A DNA stretch of 64,000 nucleotides from Lunatimonas sp. (lineage in GTDB: Bacteria; Bacteroidota; Bacteroidia; Cytophagales; Cyclobacteriaceae), in assembly GCF_020832325.1 (NCBI RefSeq), contig NZ_JAFIEU010000045.1:124001-188000 (forward strand). Direction: 5' to 3'. This document shows positions 28,046 through 36,947 of this stretch, piece by piece; the stretch's first letter is position 1; the number at the start of each line of letters is the position of its first letter. The translations under genes were made by a program, and so were the position numbers. Below the pieces are notes generated by a model, which saw only the letters and a program-made list of their open reading frames with translations, had not been told where the DNA came from and made no database searches.

Positions 28046-29419
28046 ATGAAAATACACCTCTCCCTACTGATAGCGTTCATTTTTGGCCTCATGGCAACCT
28101 ACCTTGCTTATGCTAACGAGAATGACGACGAAAGGGATACCAAAAAAGTTTTTGTCTTTGAGCTAAAAAGTGACATAGACCCCAGAAGCAACCGAAAAGT
28201 GCGACTGGCGATGGAAGAAGCAAAAAATCAGGAAGCTGATCTGATCATCATCCATATGGACACCTATGGTGGTGCTGTGAATGACGCGGATGACATCCGG
28301 ACCATGATCTTGGAATCAACCATCCCCGTTTATTCGTTTATTGACAAGGATGCTGCTTCAGCAGGTGCTTTGATCTCGATCGCCTGCGATAGCATCTATA
28401 TGGCTCCGGGGGCCAGCATCGGTGCTGCCACGGTGGTAATGGGAGGGTCCGGTGAGGCTGCTCCAGACAAATACCAATCCTACATGCGTTCTATGATGCG
28501 CAGCACGGCTGAAGCACGGGGCCGGGATCCACGAATAGCAGAAGGAATGGTGGACGAAAAACTGGAAATTGAAGGTATATCCAAAGCCGGCGAAGTAATC
28601 ACCTTCACGGTTTCGGAGGCTATTGCCAATAACTTTTGTGAAGCGCAGGTATCCTCCATCCCGGATCTATTAGACCACATAGGATGGGAAAACCGCGAAA
28701 TCGTGTATTACGAACCCTCTTCGATCGAGGATATAATTGCTCTGTTTCTAAACCCGGTGGTCAGTGGCTTTTTGATCTTGATCATATTTGCTGGGATCTA
28801 CTTTGAGCTGCAAACCCCTGGTATTGGCTTTCCGCTGTTGGCCAGTGTGATTGCAATCATCCTTTATTTCATCCCCTACTACCTGACAGGACTTGCCGCC
28901 AATTGGGAAATTGCCGTTTTTATCGTCGGGGTAGTATTCTTATTGATTGAAATATTTGTCCTGCCGGGGTTTGGTGTATTCGGGATACTGGGAATCCTGG
29001 GAATCCTAACAGGCCTCACCTTGGGCATGCTGCCCAATGATCTGTTCGACTTTACTTTCGTAGCATCCGGCAAGCTTTTCACCGCATTGTTGACAGTGCT
29101 GCTTGCCGCTATCATTGCTACCGTATTACTATTCACCCTCATGCCAAAGGTAAATGAGTGGAAAGCTTTCAGCAGCATATCCCTAGCCACTACTCAACAG
29201 CGTACTGACGGATACACGTCGACGATGTATTCAAATGACCTGGTAGGCAGGGAAGGAGTGGCACACACCAGGCTGCTTCCCAGTGGAAAGGTACGCATTG
29301 ACGATGAAATTTACGATGCATATTCACGCGGAGAGTTTATAGATAAAGGAGACCCTATCAAAATCATCAGCTCCGAGGGTACTTCCTTGCGGGTGAAAAA
29401 GGTCGACCCGGAAGCGTGA
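28046..29419 (+). CDS. NfeD family membrane-bound ClpP-class serine protease
   Basis: This 457-residue protein has a signal peptide and a ClpP/crotonase-type protease domain, with HMDTYGGAVNDADDIR and the nucleophile serine in DAASAGALISIACDS near residue 110. About four membrane helices follow (residues about 230-370), and a C-terminal NfeD OB-like domain ends with RVKKVDPEA. Full-length NfeD proteins pair with stomatin/flotillin-type (SPFH) proteins at membranes, but no such gene is adjacent here. It stands alone between the LysM gene (divergent) and the acyltransferase gene (same strand, 74 bp). Confidence 0.92.
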   Translation: MKIHLSLLIAFIFGLMATYLAYANENDDERDTKKVFVFELKSDIDPRSNRKVRLAMEEAKNQEADLIIIHMDTYGGAVNDADDIRTMILESTIPVYSFIDKDAASAGALISIACDSIYMAPGASIGAATVVMGGSGEAAPDKYQSYMRSMMRSTAEARGRDPRIAEGMVDEKLEIEGISKAGEVITFTVSEAIANNFCEAQVSSIPDLLDHIGWENREIVYYEPSSIEDIIALFLNPVVSGFLILIIFAGIYFELQTPGIGFPLLASVIAIILYFIPYYLTGLAANWEIAVFIVGVVFLLIEIFVLPGFGVFGILGILGILTGLTLGMLPNDLFDFTFVASGKLFTALLTVLLAAIIATVLLFTLMPKVNEWKAFSSISLATTQQRTDGYTSTMYSNDLVGREGVAHTRLLPSGKVRIDDEIYDAYSRGEFIDKGDPIKIISSEGTSLRVKKVDPEA

Positions 29420-29493
29420 TAGATCCAACCCTACCGGTGGAGATTCGTAAATTAATCCTAAAAACGGGAGAATCAGTAATCTTTTTATAGCCC

Positions 29494-30261
29494 ATGCCTC
29501 TACTGCAGAGAATATATTCGATCTACGGTACAATCGTGTTTTTCGGTACCTTCTTGATCTTACTGCCAATTTTTGTGCTGACGATCGAAGTACCCCGTTT
29601 GCGTAAATACGGTAGAAAACTAAACCGACTTTGGTCCAAGGTATTCTTCAGTTGTCTGCTGATACGTGTCAAATTTGAAAATTTGCACCACCTGAAAGCA
29701 AACCACCAATACGTAATTGTCTCCAACCATTTTTCCTACCTCGATATACCGGCGTTAGGACTCATACCCTTTGACTTGGTTTTTGTGGGAAAGGCATCGC
29801 TTGGTAACGTACCTCTCTTCGGCTATATGTTTAAGAACCTGCATATTGCGGTGGACCGAAACAGCCTAAAAAGCCGTGGAGCGTCCATTGCCAAAGCGAA
29901 AGAAGTAATCGATGAAGGTGCCAGTATCGTCATCTTTCCAGAGGGCGGAATCAACAGCCCCCACCCCCCTCTTTTGTCCCGGTTTAAAGACGGGGCGTTT
30001 AAAATCGCTTTGGACAAACAAATTCCCCTAATTCCTATCACATTATCCTATAATCACTTAATTTTGCCCGACGACGGGAAGTTTTTACTACGGCATAAAA
30101 CCGCCAAAGTAGTGATTCATCCTCCGATACCCGTGGTGGGTGCAGACGCAAAAATGCTCAATGTGTTGAAAGATCGCTGTTACCAAACCATCCAAGAGCA
30201 GCTCCTGAAAGACAATGCGGGCATCGGTGAACTCTCATCGGTAGGGGTGGAGAACAGCTGA
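29494..30261 (+). CDS. plsC: 1-acyl-sn-glycerol-3-phosphate acyltransferase family
   Basis: This 255-residue membrane-associated enzyme acylates lysophosphatidate or a related acceptor in phospholipid synthesis. It has an N-terminal hydrophobic helix (IVFFGTFLILLPIFVLTI). The catalytic HX4D motif is in SNHFSYLDIPALG, and the substrate-binding motif is VIFPEGGINSPHPP. It is of normal length for PlsC-like enzymes. The closely related lysophospholipid acyltransferases share these motifs, so the exact substrate is not certain. Confidence 0.9.
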   Translation: MPLLQRIYSIYGTIVFFGTFLILLPIFVLTIEVPRLRKYGRKLNRLWSKVFFSCLLIRVKFENLHHLKANHQYVIVSNHFSYLDIPALGLIPFDLVFVGKASLGNVPLFGYMFKNLHIAVDRNSLKSRGASIAKAKEVIDEGASIVIFPEGGINSPHPPLLSRFKDGAFKIALDKQIPLIPITLSYNHLILPDDGKFLLRHKTAKVVIHPPIPVVGADAKMLNVLKDRCYQTIQEQLLKDNAGIGELSSVGVENS

Positions 30262-30401
30262 ATATAGGCACTGTCCGCTTAATATAGTAACCCCAACAAT
30301 GCGTGCCTGACGCAGTCGCCACGTAGAGAAAAGCTTATAAAAAATACGGGATACCGCCTGCCTGGCAAACCGCAGACGTATCCGTCATAAACAAACAACA
30401 A

Positions 30402-30689
30402 ATGAAGATAGACGTAGGTACATTACGGAAAATAGCCCACCTTGCCAGACTTGAATTTGACGAAGAAAGTGCCGAAAAAATGACCGCCGATATGACCCAA
30501 ATTCTGGACTGGGTGGAAAAGCTCAACGAGGTAGATACCAGTAACGTGGCCCCCATAACCACCATGTCATCAGAGGAAAACGTCCTGCGAGAAGATGTCA
30601 TCGGATCTCACTTGGATCATGAACAAGGGCTAAAGAACGCACCACAGCGCGACTCGGATTACTTCAGGGTTCCGAAGGTACTGGAGTAA
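30402..30689 (+). CDS. gatC: Asp-tRNA(Asn)/Glu-tRNA(Gln) amidotransferase subunit C
   Basis: GatC is the small linker subunit of the GatCAB complex, which converts misacylated Glu-tRNA(Gln) or Asp-tRNA(Asn). The 95-residue protein contains the hallmark LRKIAHLARLEFDEESAE at residues 5-22 and the C-terminal LREDVIGSHLDHEQGLKNAPQRDSDYFRVPKV in the family style. gatA and gatB are not nearby, as is usual in Bacteroidota. Its stop overlaps the ATG of the next gene (TAATGA). Confidence 0.95.
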   Translation: MKIDVGTLRKIAHLARLEFDEESAEKMTADMTQILDWVEKLNEVDTSNVAPITTMSSEENVLREDVIGSHLDHEQGLKNAPQRDSDYFRVPKVLE

Positions 30690-33499
30690 TGAAGTCCACC
30701 ATTCTGAAACGAATTTTTTCATACCTGTTTGTATTCCTGCCAGCTTCTATAGCGGTAATCGGCTGCGTGGGATTGATCGCACTGCATCTGTTTTTCCCCA
30801 AAGGAGCCCTTCCCCTTATTCCGGGAATGACCGGTGAAATGGTAAATATCCCCCTGGGCTACATTTCTTTGGGATTTGGGCAACTGACGCTGGAAACGCA
30901 AAATTACCTTCTTTACCAGGTATTTGAGTCCGTGCCACCGATGGATTTCCCCCTACAAAGTCAATTAATGGGACTCCTGGTATGGATTCTTTTCTCCTTG
31001 GGAATTGTCTTGATCAGCGGTTTCAACAGGTATCCGTTTATTGCGAGCATGGCTGCCGCTATATTTCTGCTGGTTGTCTCGGGGGTCAATGACCTAGGTC
31101 TGACTGCCCTCGGTCAAAATTCCGGCTTATTGATTGCTCTCGGTGGACTGTTGCTTCCTGCCATTCTAATTCACACGTTTTTCCCTTATGCTGGACTGGA
31201 AACCCGGACACCGATCATCCTGCCTGTGGCGCTAATTACTTGGTTTACCCTGATTTATTTTTCCCCTGTACCTGCACCTACCTTGCTCTTGGCGGAAAAC
31301 ATTAGCCTGACCGCTATGGTAATTTCGGCAATTTTTCTAGTGTATATCGGACACTCGGTAGTCAGTTCCATCTACGTGCTACTTGCCAAACTCAACCAAG
31401 GTATAGGAATAAAAATCATCTGGCACTTTCTGGTGTTATCTATTGCCTACATCGTCTTTGTGGCACTATTGTATATGCAATTGACGGGAGAATTACGCGC
31501 TTCTTTTCCCCTGCCATCAGTTTTTTGGGTATTTATACTTGCCGGAGCATTGGGGTTTTGGGAGACCACCCGAAAGATCCGACAGATCCCACAACCCTAT
31601 ACCCTTCCCTTGATTGGCAAAGGAGTGTACCTGATTGGGTTTGCTATCAGTAGCTTGGTGTGGCTAAAAGCCGATCTCACAGTGAATGCGCCCATGGCGG
31701 ATTTTCTTCAGCACATTCTATTATATGCGCAGCTGGGGTTTGGAATCCTGTTTTTCCTTTACCTAATCGCCAATTTCCTCGGCATAATGAATACGGGAAG
31801 TGCCATCGAAAAAATCATGTATCGACCTCCCTTCTTTCCGTATTTTCACATGCGGATGGGTGCCCTGCTTAGTGTAGTGGTGTTGGCGATCTATTCCGAC
31901 GGCATCGTAGCGGTACAGGTAGGATCCGCCTCTACAAACCTCTCCGCAGACTACTATCAGACTATAGGAAAGAAACAAGAAGCCGCGATACTTTACGAAT
32001 ACAGTTTTGACCGCTATCGCAATAATCCAAAAAACCTCAACGCTGTGGCACATTACTATTTTGAGGAGCGGCAACCTACTCCGGCTACGCAGGTGCTTAT
32101 GCGGAGCTTTGACGAGAGGCCCACAGTAAACAACATCGTATTGCTTACCTCACGCCTACACAATGCATCCAAAAGTTCAGAAGCACTCTTTTACCTACAG
32201 GAGGGGCTTAAATATTTCCCTGGAAACCCGTACCTCCTAAACAATCTGGCCATACTGAAAAGCAAACTCCAGCAACCCATTGAAGCACGGGAGCTATTAA
32301 AAAGCATGAACGACCAATCGCCAGTCAGAGACGCCAACCTGCAGGCATTGTATGCAATACATGGATTGGACTGGGAGGATCAGGACCTAACGCCCAACCT
32401 TCCTGGGCAGATAAATCGGTTGGCTAACTACAATCTGGTCGCTGAAATAGCTCCCTTCGAACTTCCTACCGATTCCATTCGTGTACCTTCGCTGATCAAC
32501 CGCGCCACGCTCAGAAATCAATGGAGTAATGTAGCGCATAGTGAACTGTACAACGACTTAGATTTGCTGGATGCGCTACTGGCCCACGAGGTCTCTCCGT
32601 CGCTAGCCGCCGAGCTACTGGAAACACAGGTAATCCGAAACTACCGGGAAGGGCAGCTAAACGACTTAATCGCCACGTTGGGCAGTCTCGCAAGAAACTA
32701 CTCCGGAAGTGCCGGCTTTTATCTGTCCATGCAGGCAAAGGTACTCGCCGGACAGATGGATTTGCCTAAAGCCGCCGAGGTAATCACTGCGGCTGAAATC
32801 AACGGCTTTTCCAAGATCGAACAGGACATGCTTCCATTGCTGTATTTTGGGGGCCAACAGGAAGCAGCTATTCGATTGGCAGAAAATTACGCCATTCCCT
32901 TTCCAAATTGGATGAAGTGGGACGAAGCAGGCAAGTTAATGGAAAATGATACGGTCACTCTGGCAAAAGGCCTCGCAGACCTGTTGGCTGGAACGAAAAA
33001 ATCCGTATGGCAACCTTTGGAAAAGATACAAGCCACCCCACTCAAAGCATTTTACGCGATCGAACTACTCCTTAGAAAATCCCATTGGTTTGAGGATTCA
33101 GATTTTCAGGAAATCAGAGACATCTTGGAATCCGCCTATTCAGAATCAGAAAATTTGGCAAAAGTTCACTCACTGCTAGCCTTCTTTCAACACGATCACC
33201 CCCTCCCAGATGAGAAATTGAACCCGTTTTTCCCCTACAAAACGAAAAGTCGGGTTGCCAATGCCTACTGGACGCCGCTAGTATTGGGTGAGGTAAGGAA
33301 TACCGAGGACCCGATCGACGCCTATAACCTGCTACATACCGCCACGCGCTTCAACCGTGATCCCTTACTGTGGCTAGAGCTCGTCAAGTTTAGCCGCAGG
33401 ATTGGTCAAGATGCCTACGCAAGTAACTACTTGGCAGAAATGGGGGCATGGCTAAGTACTGAAGAGCTCATCGATTTGCAGATCAAGTACCTCCCGTAG
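30689..33499 (+). CDS. Large polytopic membrane protein with C-terminal TPR region
   Basis: I do not recognise a named family for this 936-residue protein. About eleven hydrophobic membrane segments occupy roughly residues 8-410. A soluble region of about 520 residues follows, with TPR-like helical pairs (YYQTIGKKQEAAILYEYSF, ALFYLQEGLKYFPGNPYLL, NNLAILKSKLQQPIEA) and alpha-solenoid sequence to the end. This layout suggests an envelope scaffold or transport-associated protein. Its ATG overlaps the gatC stop, so it is translated from the gatC message. Codon use and composition look like the neighbours, and the coupling to gatC is worth noting. Confidence 0.8.
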   Translation: MKSTILKRIFSYLFVFLPASIAVIGCVGLIALHLFFPKGALPLIPGMTGEMVNIPLGYISLGFGQLTLETQNYLLYQVFESVPPMDFPLQSQLMGLLVWILFSLGIVLISGFNRYPFIASMAAAIFLLVVSGVNDLGLTALGQNSGLLIALGGLLLPAILIHTFFPYAGLETRTPIILPVALITWFTLIYFSPVPAPTLLLAENISLTAMVISAIFLVYIGHSVVSSIYVLLAKLNQGIGIKIIWHFLVLSIAYIVFVALLYMQLTGELRASFPLPSVFWVFILAGALGFWETTRKIRQIPQPYTLPLIGKGVYLIGFAISSLVWLKADLTVNAPMADFLQHILLYAQLGFGILFFLYLIANFLGIMNTGSAIEKIMYRPPFFPYFHMRMGALLSVVVLAIYSDGIVAVQVGSASTNLSADYYQTIGKKQEAAILYEYSFDRYRNNPKNLNAVAHYYFEERQPTPATQVLMRSFDERPTVNNIVLLTSRLHNASKSSEALFYLQEGLKYFPGNPYLLNNLAILKSKLQQPIEARELLKSMNDQSPVRDANLQALYAIHGLDWEDQDLTPNLPGQINRLANYNLVAEIAPFELPTDSIRVPSLINRATLRNQWSNVAHSELYNDLDLLDALLAHEVSPSLAAELLETQVIRNYREGQLNDLIATLGSLARNYSGSAGFYLSMQAKVLAGQMDLPKAAEVITAAEINGFSKIEQDMLPLLYFGGQQEAAIRLAENYAIPFPNWMKWDEAGKLMENDTVTLAKGLADLLAGTKKSVWQPLEKIQATPLKAFYAIELLLRKSHWFEDSDFQEIRDILESAYSESENLAKVHSLLAFFQHDHPLPDEKLNPFFPYKTKSRVANAYWTPLVLGEVRNTEDPIDAYNLLHTATRFNRDPLLWLELVKFSRRIGQDAYASNYLAEMGAWLSTEELIDLQIKYLP

Positions 33500-33536
33500 A
33501 CTGCTTGGCCCTCTACCCACCTGAGAAGTGGATAGA

Positions 33537-34832
33537 TCAACTACCTCCCTGCATCAAGTCTTCAATTTCCTCTGCTTCGATGGGAATATTTTTCATCAGG
33601 TCCAAATAGCCGTCTCGCTGGATGACAATATTGTTTTCCAATCGAATACCAAAGCCCTCCTCCGGAATATATATACCCGGCTCCACCGTGAAAACCATTC
33701 CCTCTTGGATAGGCTCATACATCGTACCCACGTCGTGAACATCTAACCCCAGATGATGGGAAGTCCCATGCATAAAGTACTTTTTATACGCCGGCCATTG
33801 AGGATCTTGGCCTTCGATATCTTGAGCCGTAATCAATCCCAAGCTGATCAACTCTGCCTGCATGACCAACCCAATTTCCTGATGGTAGTCCTGTATGATC
33901 ACACCAGGCCTTAGCATGCCGAAGGCCGTTCGCTGTACTCGTAATACCGCATCATACACTTCTCGCTGACGCTTGGTAAACTTGCCGTTGACCGGGATAG
34001 TACGCGTCATGTCTGCGTTGTAATTACCATATTCCGCACCTACATCAAGTAAAATCAGTTCGCCGTCCCGGCACTCCTGATCGTTGTCTATGTAGTGAAG
34101 CACACAGGCATTGGGCCCTGAAGCAATGATGGGTTCATAAGCAAACCCTTTGCTACCCCGTCTTACAAACTCGTGTAAAAACTCGGCCTCCAACTCATAC
34201 TCCATTACGCCCGGCTTAGCAAACTTCAGTATACGGCGAAATCCAGCATCCGTAATATCACAGGCTCGCTGCAATTGAGCGATTTCCTCAGGCTCCTTCA
34301 CCGCCCTGAGCTGATGCATAAAAGGAGCTACGCGCCGATAGGTATGCAGGGGGTACCGCTCTTTACAATAGTTGATGAAACGGGCATCCCGGGTTTCCAC
34401 CTTCACGCTGGCCCGTAGGTGCTCGTTTGTGTTTAAAAACACCTCGTCACTCAGTGCCATCAGCATAGTCAATATCCCCTCAAAGCTGTCGGTCCATTCC
34501 ACCTGCCCGATCCCGGAGCACTCAGCGGCCTCCTCTTTGGTTAATTTGTGGCCCTCCCACACAGCAATGTGTTCATCCGTTTTACGAACGAAAAGCATCT
34601 CCCTATACTCTTTCTTTGGAAAATCAGGACACAACACGAGGATTGTCTCCTCTTGATCTACTCCAGTAAGGTAGAAGAGGTCGTTGTTTTGGCGGAACCG
34701 CATAGTCCCATCGGCATTGGTAGGCAAGATGTCGTTGGCGTGAAAAATGGCAAGTGCATGCTTTGGAAGCCTACTAATCAACTTCGCTCGGTTTCGGATG
34801 TATAGACTTTTATCTAGGGTTTGATAGCGCAT
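33537..34832 (-). CDS. pepP: Xaa-Pro aminopeptidase (M24B, aminopeptidase P)
   Basis: This 431-residue metallopeptidase removes N-terminal residues preceding proline. An AMP_N domain (residues about 5-140) precedes the pita-bread catalytic domain. The dinuclear metal ligands are visible in LILLDVGAEYGNYNADMTRTIP (two Asp), GTSHHLGLDVHD (His), FTVEPGIYIPEE (Glu) and FGIRLENNI (Glu). It has no signal peptide and is probably cytoplasmic. It is divergent from the M16 protease gene, with a 227-bp intergenic region that holds their promoters. Confidence 0.95.
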   Translation of the reverse strand: MRYQTLDKSLYIRNRAKLISRLPKHALAIFHANDILPTNADGTMRFRQNNDLFYLTGVDQEETILVLCPDFPKKEYREMLFVRKTDEHIAVWEGHKLTKEEAAECSGIGQVEWTDSFEGILTMLMALSDEVFLNTNEHLRASVKVETRDARFINYCKERYPLHTYRRVAPFMHQLRAVKEPEEIAQLQRACDITDAGFRRILKFAKPGVMEYELEAEFLHEFVRRGSKGFAYEPIIASGPNACVLHYIDNDQECRDGELILLDVGAEYGNYNADMTRTIPVNGKFTKRQREVYDAVLRVQRTAFGMLRPGVIIQDYHQEIGLVMQAELISLGLITAQDIEGQDPQWPAYKKYFMHGTSHHLGLDVHDVGTMYEPIQEGMVFTVEPGIYIPEEGFGIRLENNIVIQRDGYLDLMKNIPIEAEEIEDLMQGGS

Positions 34833-35026
34833 AATAATCAGAAGGACCTTAGAGCCCCACTCTCTGGTTTAGTTACACCCAAAAATAGACAATTTTACCC
34901 AATTCCTACAGTTGATCGCAATACAAACCCATGGATCAGACTGTACAGACAAACCTCCGGATTGCCGCCAAAAAGGAAATTATCGCATTCCTGAGATTCC
35001 ACACAGGTATTACCGAATAATGCTGC

Positions 35027-35034
35027 TATTTTTG
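35027..35034 (+). promoter_or_regulatory. Candidate -7 box for the M16 protease gene
   Basis: TATTTTTG matches TAnnTTTG. Transcription would start near 35041, 19 nt before the ATG at 35060, which also argues against the GTG at 35045 as the start. No -33 TTTG is seen at the usual spacing. Confidence 0.5.
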
Positions 35035-35059
35035 CATTCTGGAAGTGAATCAGTTTGGA

Positions 35060-36292
35060 ATGTCGTATCAAATCAGGGAATTAGCAAACGGAATCCGGAT
35101 TGTTCACCAAGAGGTTACCCATACCAGGATGGTGCATTGCGGATTTATTTTAGATATCGGAAGCAGGGATGAGGAGGAAGATCAAATAGGGTTAGCACAT
35201 TTTTGGGAGCACATGGCTTTCAAAGGAACCCATAAGCGGAAAGCTTTTCACATCATCAATCGTCTGGATTCACTGGGCGGGGAACTCAACGCTTACACCA
35301 CCAAAGAAAAACTCTGCTTCTATGCCAGCGTACTAAAAGAGCATTTCGGCAAGGCTGGAGAACTACTTTGTGATATCACCTTTAACAGCATCTTCCCGCC
35401 GAAACAAATTGAAAAAGAACGGCAGGTGATATTGGAAGAAATGGCTATGTATCGGGATTCGCCAGACGATTCCATTCAGGACGACTTTGACGAAATCCTC
35501 TTTCCTGGACACAGCCTAGGCAACAATATTCTCGGCACCGAAGATTCGGTGAGGCAGTTCACGCAGCAACATTTCCTGGATTTCATCCAAAACAGGTTGG
35601 ATACCTCCAAAATCATCTTTTCCGTGGTGGGCAATATCAGCTTCAAAAAAGTGCTTGCAACGGTTACGCCCTTTCTTACTGCCATCCCCGTTAAGCACAG
35701 TCATTATCGAAGGATGCCGGTAAATGGGTACATTCCAAAAATCACGACCACCTACAAAGAGATCACTCAGGCGCACTGCGCTTTGGGAAAACCTACCCTA
35801 GGGATACAAGATCCCAATCGGTACAAGCTATTCTTGCTCAATAATATTCTAGGCGGTCCCAGCATGAATTCCAGGCTAAACATGGCCTTGAGGGAAAAAC
35901 ACGGGCTGGCTTACAGCATAGAATCCGTCTACCAAGCCTATACAGACGCGGGCTTTATTGGGATTTTTTACGGTACCGAAGAACCAGCTGCAGCCAAGGC
36001 CCGTAAAATTGTCATGCGCGAGCTAACACGTATCCGAGAGAGAAAACTGGGCACGTTGCAACTCCATATGGCCAAGGAACAGACCATCGGGCAAATGGCC
36101 ATGGCAGAGGAAAACTACCCGGGCCTCATGCTGGTCTATGGCAAGACTCTTTTGGACAAAGGCTACATAGAACCCTTGGAAAATATCTTTGCGGTAATTA
36201 AATCTGCCACAGCGGAGGAGTTGCAGGATTTAGCACAAGAGGTGTACGATGAGGACCAGTTTAGTTTCCTTACCTACCTCCCAAAAGCATAA
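35060..36292 (+). CDS. M16 family zinc metallopeptidase (pitrilysin-type)
   Basis: This 410-residue protein is a single-chain M16B-like peptidase. The inverted zinc motif HxxEH is present in LAHFWEHMAFKGT at about residues 48-60, and the third ligand Glu lies about 75 residues later in QVILEEMAMYRDSPDD. The inactive-like C-terminal M16 domain follows, with GGPSMNSRLNMALREKHGLAYSIES. There is no signal peptide. The start ATG at 35060 is preferred over GTG at 35045. The O-methyltransferase gene follows after 6 bp, so they form an operon. Confidence 0.93.
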   Translation: MSYQIRELANGIRIVHQEVTHTRMVHCGFILDIGSRDEEEDQIGLAHFWEHMAFKGTHKRKAFHIINRLDSLGGELNAYTTKEKLCFYASVLKEHFGKAGELLCDITFNSIFPPKQIEKERQVILEEMAMYRDSPDDSIQDDFDEILFPGHSLGNNILGTEDSVRQFTQQHFLDFIQNRLDTSKIIFSVVGNISFKKVLATVTPFLTAIPVKHSHYRRMPVNGYIPKITTTYKEITQAHCALGKPTLGIQDPNRYKLFLLNNILGGPSMNSRLNMALREKHGLAYSIESVYQAYTDAGFIGIFYGTEEPAAAKARKIVMRELTRIRERKLGTLQLHMAKEQTIGQMAMAEENYPGLMLVYGKTLLDKGYIEPLENIFAVIKSATAEELQDLAQEVYDEDQFSFLTYLPKA

Positions 36293-36298
36293 TGCGCT

Positions 36299-36937
36299 AT
36301 GATTGATGACGCACTATTTCAGTACTGCTTGGACCATACCGAAAAGGAAGATGCTACCTTGACTCACATCACCCGGCAAACCAACCTAAAGGTATTGAAG
36401 CCTAGGATGCTTTCGGGTCCGGTTCAAGGGAAATTCTTGGAACTGCAGGTGAAAATGTTAAGACCAAAGTGCGTACTGGAAATAGGTACTTTTACCGGAT
36501 ATGCTGCCATATGCATGGCCAAGGGATTGGAAGCGGGCGCTAAGCTGATTACGTTGGATATCAACGCAGAACTGGAAGAAATGGTACGGGGATTTTTTCT
36601 GGAATCCGGTCTAAATGAGAAAATCGATTACCGTATCGGGAATGCCCTTGATTTAATTCCGGAAATTTCCGGTAACTTTGATATGGTATTTATCGACGCA
36701 GATAAGATAAATTATAGCCGTTACTACGATTTGGTAATCGACCGGCTAAATCCCGGCGGAATGATATTCGCCGACAATATTTTATGGTCAGGTAAGGTCT
36801 TGGAATCCAAGCGTAAGAAGCTGGACAAAGACACTGCCGCTATTTTGGAATTTAACCAAAAAGTGCAACATGATCCCCGGGTGGAAAACGTTATTTTACC
36901 CATTCGAGACGGTATCATGATGGCTAGAAAAAGATAA
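36299..36937 (+). CDS. Class I SAM-dependent O-methyltransferase (methyltransferase family 3)
   Basis: This 212-residue enzyme belongs to the catechol/caffeoyl-CoA O-methyltransferase-like family. SAM-binding motif I is VLEIGTFTGYAAICMA, the metal-ligand Asp region is MVFIDADKINYSRYYD, and GGMIFADNILWSGKV follows. The C-terminal DGIMMARKR is typical. It follows the M16 gene by 6 bp. Family members methylate small aromatic hydroxyls with a divalent metal, but the target here is unknown. Confidence 0.93.
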   Translation: MIDDALFQYCLDHTEKEDATLTHITRQTNLKVLKPRMLSGPVQGKFLELQVKMLRPKCVLEIGTFTGYAAICMAKGLEAGAKLITLDINAELEEMVRGFFLESGLNEKIDYRIGNALDLIPEISGNFDMVFIDADKINYSRYYDLVIDRLNPGGMIFADNILWSGKVLESKRKKLDKDTAAILEFNQKVQHDPRVENVILPIRDGIMMARKR

Positions 36938-36947
36938 TTGCATAGGC

